Source: a virus
Virus record (IMG/VR): IMGVR_UViG_3300031722_000161
Span: 1-24,771 of that record
Length of the DNA stretch: 24,771 nucleotides
Reading direction: 5' to 3' (one strand)
Of this stretch, positions 22,782-24,771 are shown in pieces. The notes under the pieces were generated by a model that worked only from the letters and a program-made list of their open reading frames with translations, was not told where the DNA came from and did no database searches. Positions within the stretch are counted from its first letter, which is position 1. Every line of letters starts with the position of its first letter. Made by a program: the position numbers and the translations under genes.

Positions 22782-22812
22782 TTGACAAAGTATCAGACAA
22801 TGTAGTTACAAA
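22782..22812 (+). promoter_or_regulatory. Possible promoter for the plus-strand cargo gene
   Basis: A perfect TTGACA (22782-22787) begins 2 bases after the palindrome. The -10 is weak: TACAAA at 22807-22812 with a 19-base spacer, or GTTACA with 17. A weak -10 would suit activation by a protein bound to the palindrome. The start codon at 22833 has no SD, so the transcript may have a very short leader. Confidence 0.45.
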
Positions 22813-22832
22813 AACGAAACCCATTTACCAAA

Positions 22833-23252
22833 ATGCAAAACAGATCAGTCCCTATCATCCCGCGCTACACGCGTATTTGTAAGCAATGCGGCACATTGAA
22901 CAACGGTGAAAGCCAAGGAGGACTTCCTGGTAGTGGCTGGATTGAGGTTGTGCTGTGGCTGTGCTACATCGTGCCTGGGTTGATTTACTCAATCTGGCGA
23001 CGTGGAAAAAAGAATGTGACCTGCTCGGCCTGTGCCAGTAGGGATCTGATCCAGGTCGGAACCCCCGTGGGCGCGCAGCTGGCGCGGCAGTATCACCCTC
23101 AGGCCATCATTGCAGAAAGTGGATCACTTCTCCCTCCCGAGGCCAAAAAAGCACCACCTCCTTCCGCTGCACGCATCTTTAAGACAATTGGCCTACTTCT
23201 TTTGGCTATTTTTGTGATCGCGTTCATTTCAGGCGTTATCTCTCGAATGTAA
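22833..23252 (+). CDS. Double zinc-ribbon membrane protein of unknown function (phage cargo gene)
   Basis: The protein is 139 aa and the only gene on the plus strand. CKQC (16-19) and CSAC (64-67) form two halves of a zinc ribbon, split by a membrane segment with its flanks (GSGWIEVVLWLCYIVPGLIY, about 34-52, followed by SIWRRGKKN). After 'TPVGAQLARQYHPQ' comes a Pro/Lys linker and a second membrane segment (IGLLLLAIFVIAFISGVISR, about 119-138). The core resembles a widespread bacterial family of small zinc-ribbon proteins with a Pmp3-like 'PGxIYSxWR' stretch and no known function. Its lower GC, opposite strand and private control region mark it as a moron. It may be expressed in the lysogen. 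No SD before ATG. Confidence 0.85.
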   Translation: MQNRSVPIIPRYTRICKQCGTLNNGESQGGLPGSGWIEVVLWLCYIVPGLIYSIWRRGKKNVTCSACASRDLIQVGTPVGAQLARQYHPQAIIAESGSLLPPEAKKAPPPSAARIFKTIGLLLLAIFVIAFISGVISRM

Positions 23253-23278
23253 GGCTAAATGTCCTAACCACGGGCGGG

Positions 23279-23312
23279 CCGGATGCATTGATGGCCATCA
23301 CAGCCGGTTTTT
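23279..23312 (+). terminator. Weak possible terminator of the plus-strand gene
   Basis: CCGG at 23279-23282 can pair with CCGG at 23304-23307, followed by five T's. Inside lies a 12-bp palindrome, TGATGGCCATCA (23289-23300). The stem is interrupted, so efficiency is doubtful. It stands between two convergent genes. Confidence 0.3.
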
Positions 23313-23824
23313 CAAGCCTGTTCCAGTTCCTGCCGTTCGGCGCGCCGCGCCAGCGTGGCGCAATGGGCATCCTGGTTGTCTGCTGCGATGGCGCTGGCAG
23401 CGCTGGACACCCGCACCCGGAAGGCGGTTAGCCGCGCATAAAAATGCTGGCGTGAAATGCCTAGTGCATCTGCGGCGCGCTTGATGGGCTTGACGCGGTA
23501 CACGTAGTAGGCATCAAACACCTGGCGGTCGATGGAATCGCGCGGCTGGCTGATATAGGCAGTGTGAAACGCCGCCAGATCAGCGCTGCAAATCGCATCC
23601 ACGACCACCACAGGGCGGGTCGCACCGGACAGGCGGCCCAGCACGGTCCCGGCCAGCGGGGCCGGGCCGTACAGGCGGCGCGTACGGCACCATCGCGCCC
23701 AGCTTTCGCACAACGCGTCCAGATCTCGGTCGCGCTTGTTGTGGGCGGAGAGCTGCTCGCCCTGATCAATCGGGGCCGGGGCGACGAAGACGGCAGTACG
23801 TCCTGGGCCAGTATCAAAAGTCAT
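23312..23824 (-). CDS. HTH protein coupled to terminase; candidate late regulator/antiterminator
   Basis: This 170-aa protein starts inside the terminase stop (4-base overlap). A helical core (LDALCESWARWCRTRRLYGP, residues 36-54), a middle ADLAAFHTAYISQP (81-94) and VFDAYYVYRV (102-111) lead into a clear helix-turn-helix: KPIKRAADALGISRQHFYAR (112-131). The pattern 'LCxxWxxWxRTRR ... YYVYR(V)KPxKxxAxxLGISRxxFYxR' recalls phage Q-like antitermination and sigma-region-4-like proteins of GC-rich proteobacteria. These control late transcription, though they are usually encoded before the lysis/terminase region. Here it lies beside a promoter-plus-terminator leader it might act on. The role is inferred. 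Confidence 0.7.
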   Translation of the reverse strand: MTFDTGPGRTAVFVAPAPIDQGEQLSAHNKRDRDLDALCESWARWCRTRRLYGPAPLAGTVLGRLSGATRPVVVVDAICSADLAAFHTAYISQPRDSIDRQVFDAYYVYRVKPIKRAADALGISRQHFYARLTAFRVRVSSAASAIAADNQDAHCATLARRAERQELEQA

Positions 23825-24771
23825 GAGAGTCCTCTACTGAGAATGCGTCTGCGCTGGACGGGTTTAATAAATGGGGTGCTCGCCACCGGCGCCGCCACTG
23901 GGGCGATGACGGGTGGCGCTGGCGAGGCGGCCAGGTCAATGTTTTCAGGCGCTGCAGGCGGCGTGGGCGCAGCGAACAGGTCGGGCGTGATGTCGTCGCG
24001 GATGAGCTTTTTGCGCAGCCGCGCCCAGTCCAGGGCGCTCCACTTGTCCAGGCGCAGCTTGAATGCGATGGCCAGGCTGTAAACGCACAGATCAAGCGCC
24101 TCATTGCGGACGTGGGCATCCTTGTGCCAGACCTCGACGACGTTGCCGCCGCGCAGTTTCTGGATTTTTCGCTCGGCCAGCAGTTGCTCGAACCAGGCCT
24201 GCTCGATGTGTTTGTGAAAGTGCATGGCGCCGGGGCCAGCTGGCAGCTCGATGCGGTTGAAAATCCAGTCTTTGGCCACGTCAGTGCCGACTATCCACAG
24301 TTCTGCGCCTGCGGGGTCGCGCTGGCCGCCCCAGTCAATCTCCTGTGCGCTGGGCTTGGCGCTGATGATGGGCCGATTCGGACGGCTGGCGCCCCTCAGG
24401 ATGACGCAGCCGCTGGCGCGGCAGCTGGCACCGTAGTGGTACACGTCCTGCGTGTTGGCGCCGCCGGAGTCAATGCCCCAGGCGCTGATCGGGATGAGGG
24501 CGCCGCTGACATGTTGGAAAGGTGTGCGCCGGATCTCGTCGAGCCGCGCCCACACGCTGCCGGGCGTCTCAGGCGGCACGCTGGGGCTACCCCAAAGCAC
24601 GATGTAGTCCATCACCCAGCGCTCCATGCCCGGCCCCCACGCGTCGATTTGCACTTCGAGGCGGTCTGGCTGGGTATCGACGGACATGGTGACGACCAGG
24701 GCGGCGTCGGGCAGCGTGCGCGGCGGGTAGTTTTCGGCACGGTCCACCAGGGCTTGCACGGTGGTCACACC
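23821..24771 (-). CDS. Large terminase subunit, lambda GpA family, C-terminal part
   Basis: The frame is open to the window edge, so the ATPase half lies outside; 316 residues are visible. This is the nuclease part, which cuts packaged DNA: VVTMSVDTQPDRLEVQIDAW with a likely metal-binding Asp, then WGIDSGGANTQDVYHYGA, WIVGTDVAKDWIFNR, MHFHKHIEQAWFEQLLAERK, and VWHKDAHVRNEALDLCVYSL. The last 60 residues are a low-complexity Ala/Pro tail (TPPAAPENIDLAASPAPPVI) ending in basic RRRILSRGLS. A GTG at 24768 is internal, not the start. It is coupled to the following HTH gene by a 4-base overlap. Confidence 0.95.
   Translation of the reverse strand, partial: GVTTVQALVDRAENYPPRTLPDAALVVTMSVDTQPDRLEVQIDAWGPGMERWVMDYIVLWGSPSVPPETPGSVWARLDEIRRTPFQHVSGALIPISAWGIDSGGANTQDVYHYGASCRASGCVILRGASRPNRPIISAKPSAQEIDWGGQRDPAGAELWIVGTDVAKDWIFNRIELPAGPGAMHFHKHIEQAWFEQLLAERKIQKLRGGNVVEVWHKDAHVRNEALDLCVYSLAIAFKLRLDKWSALDWARLRKKLIRDDITPDLFAAPTPPAAPENIDLAASPAPPVIAPVAAPVASTPFIKPVQRRRILSRGLS

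Noticed and set aside
22577-22832. Packaging cos/pac site at the palindromic region
   Set aside because: Cos sites in lambda-like phages lie before the small terminase gene, which is outside the window; symmetry and -35 placement suit regulation better.

Overview
The window holds most of the late (virion) region of a tailed, temperate-type phage, probably a prophage in a GC-rich proteobacterium. Flavours of the protein families (the terminase-linked HTH protein, the GTA-type holin, the zinc-ribbon membrane protein) suggest a betaproteobacterium of the Burkholderiales, but nothing here fixes the host: no integrase, att site, tRNA, rRNA or bacterial chromosomal gene is visible. Except for one small plus-strand gene, every gene runs on the minus strand, so the genetic order is from right to left.

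Packaging and control, 24771 to about 22560: the C-terminal part of a lambda-type large terminase, then a translationally coupled 170-residue HTH protein that looks like a late regulator. A plus-strand cargo gene follows (double zinc ribbon plus membrane segments). Its promoter region is divergent from a good sigma70-like minus-strand promoter, and a perfect 34-bp palindrome lies between the two -35 boxes. The minus-strand leader carries a hairpin, helically phased A-tracts and a strong intrinsic terminator before the next gene. This layout resembles lambda pR'-tR', a late promoter read through by an antiterminator.

Head, 22550 to 16243: a GpZ-like tail-completion protein, a GpW-like small protein, a lambda-family portal, a small coiled-coil/membrane protein, an S49-type prohead protease with a nested in-frame scaffold (lambda C/Nu3 arrangement), GpD-like decoration protein, GpE-like major capsid protein, an FII-like connector and a tail-terminator-like protein. 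Many genes overlap by 1-4 bases. A second intrinsic terminator follows.

Tail, 16170 to 1806: a tail tube protein, directly followed by a 1420-residue tape measure protein with no tail-assembly chaperone genes between them, then a tail-tip set unlike lambda M-L-K-I-J: 132, 1171, 386, 505 (LamG), 135, 680 (repeats plus hub-like domain) and 73 residues. There is no sheath gene, so the particle should be a long-tailed siphovirus.

Lysis and extras, 1792 to 1: a three-TM GTA-type holin, a D12-class adenine methyltransferase, a third intrinsic terminator, and the first 28 codons of what looks like a GH19-type endolysin running off the left edge.

Most worth a second look: the divergent control region at 22577-22812, three strong terminators each placed just before a late gene, the adjacent HTH protein as candidate antiterminator or late regulator, and the mosaic of a lambda-type head with an unrelated tail tip.
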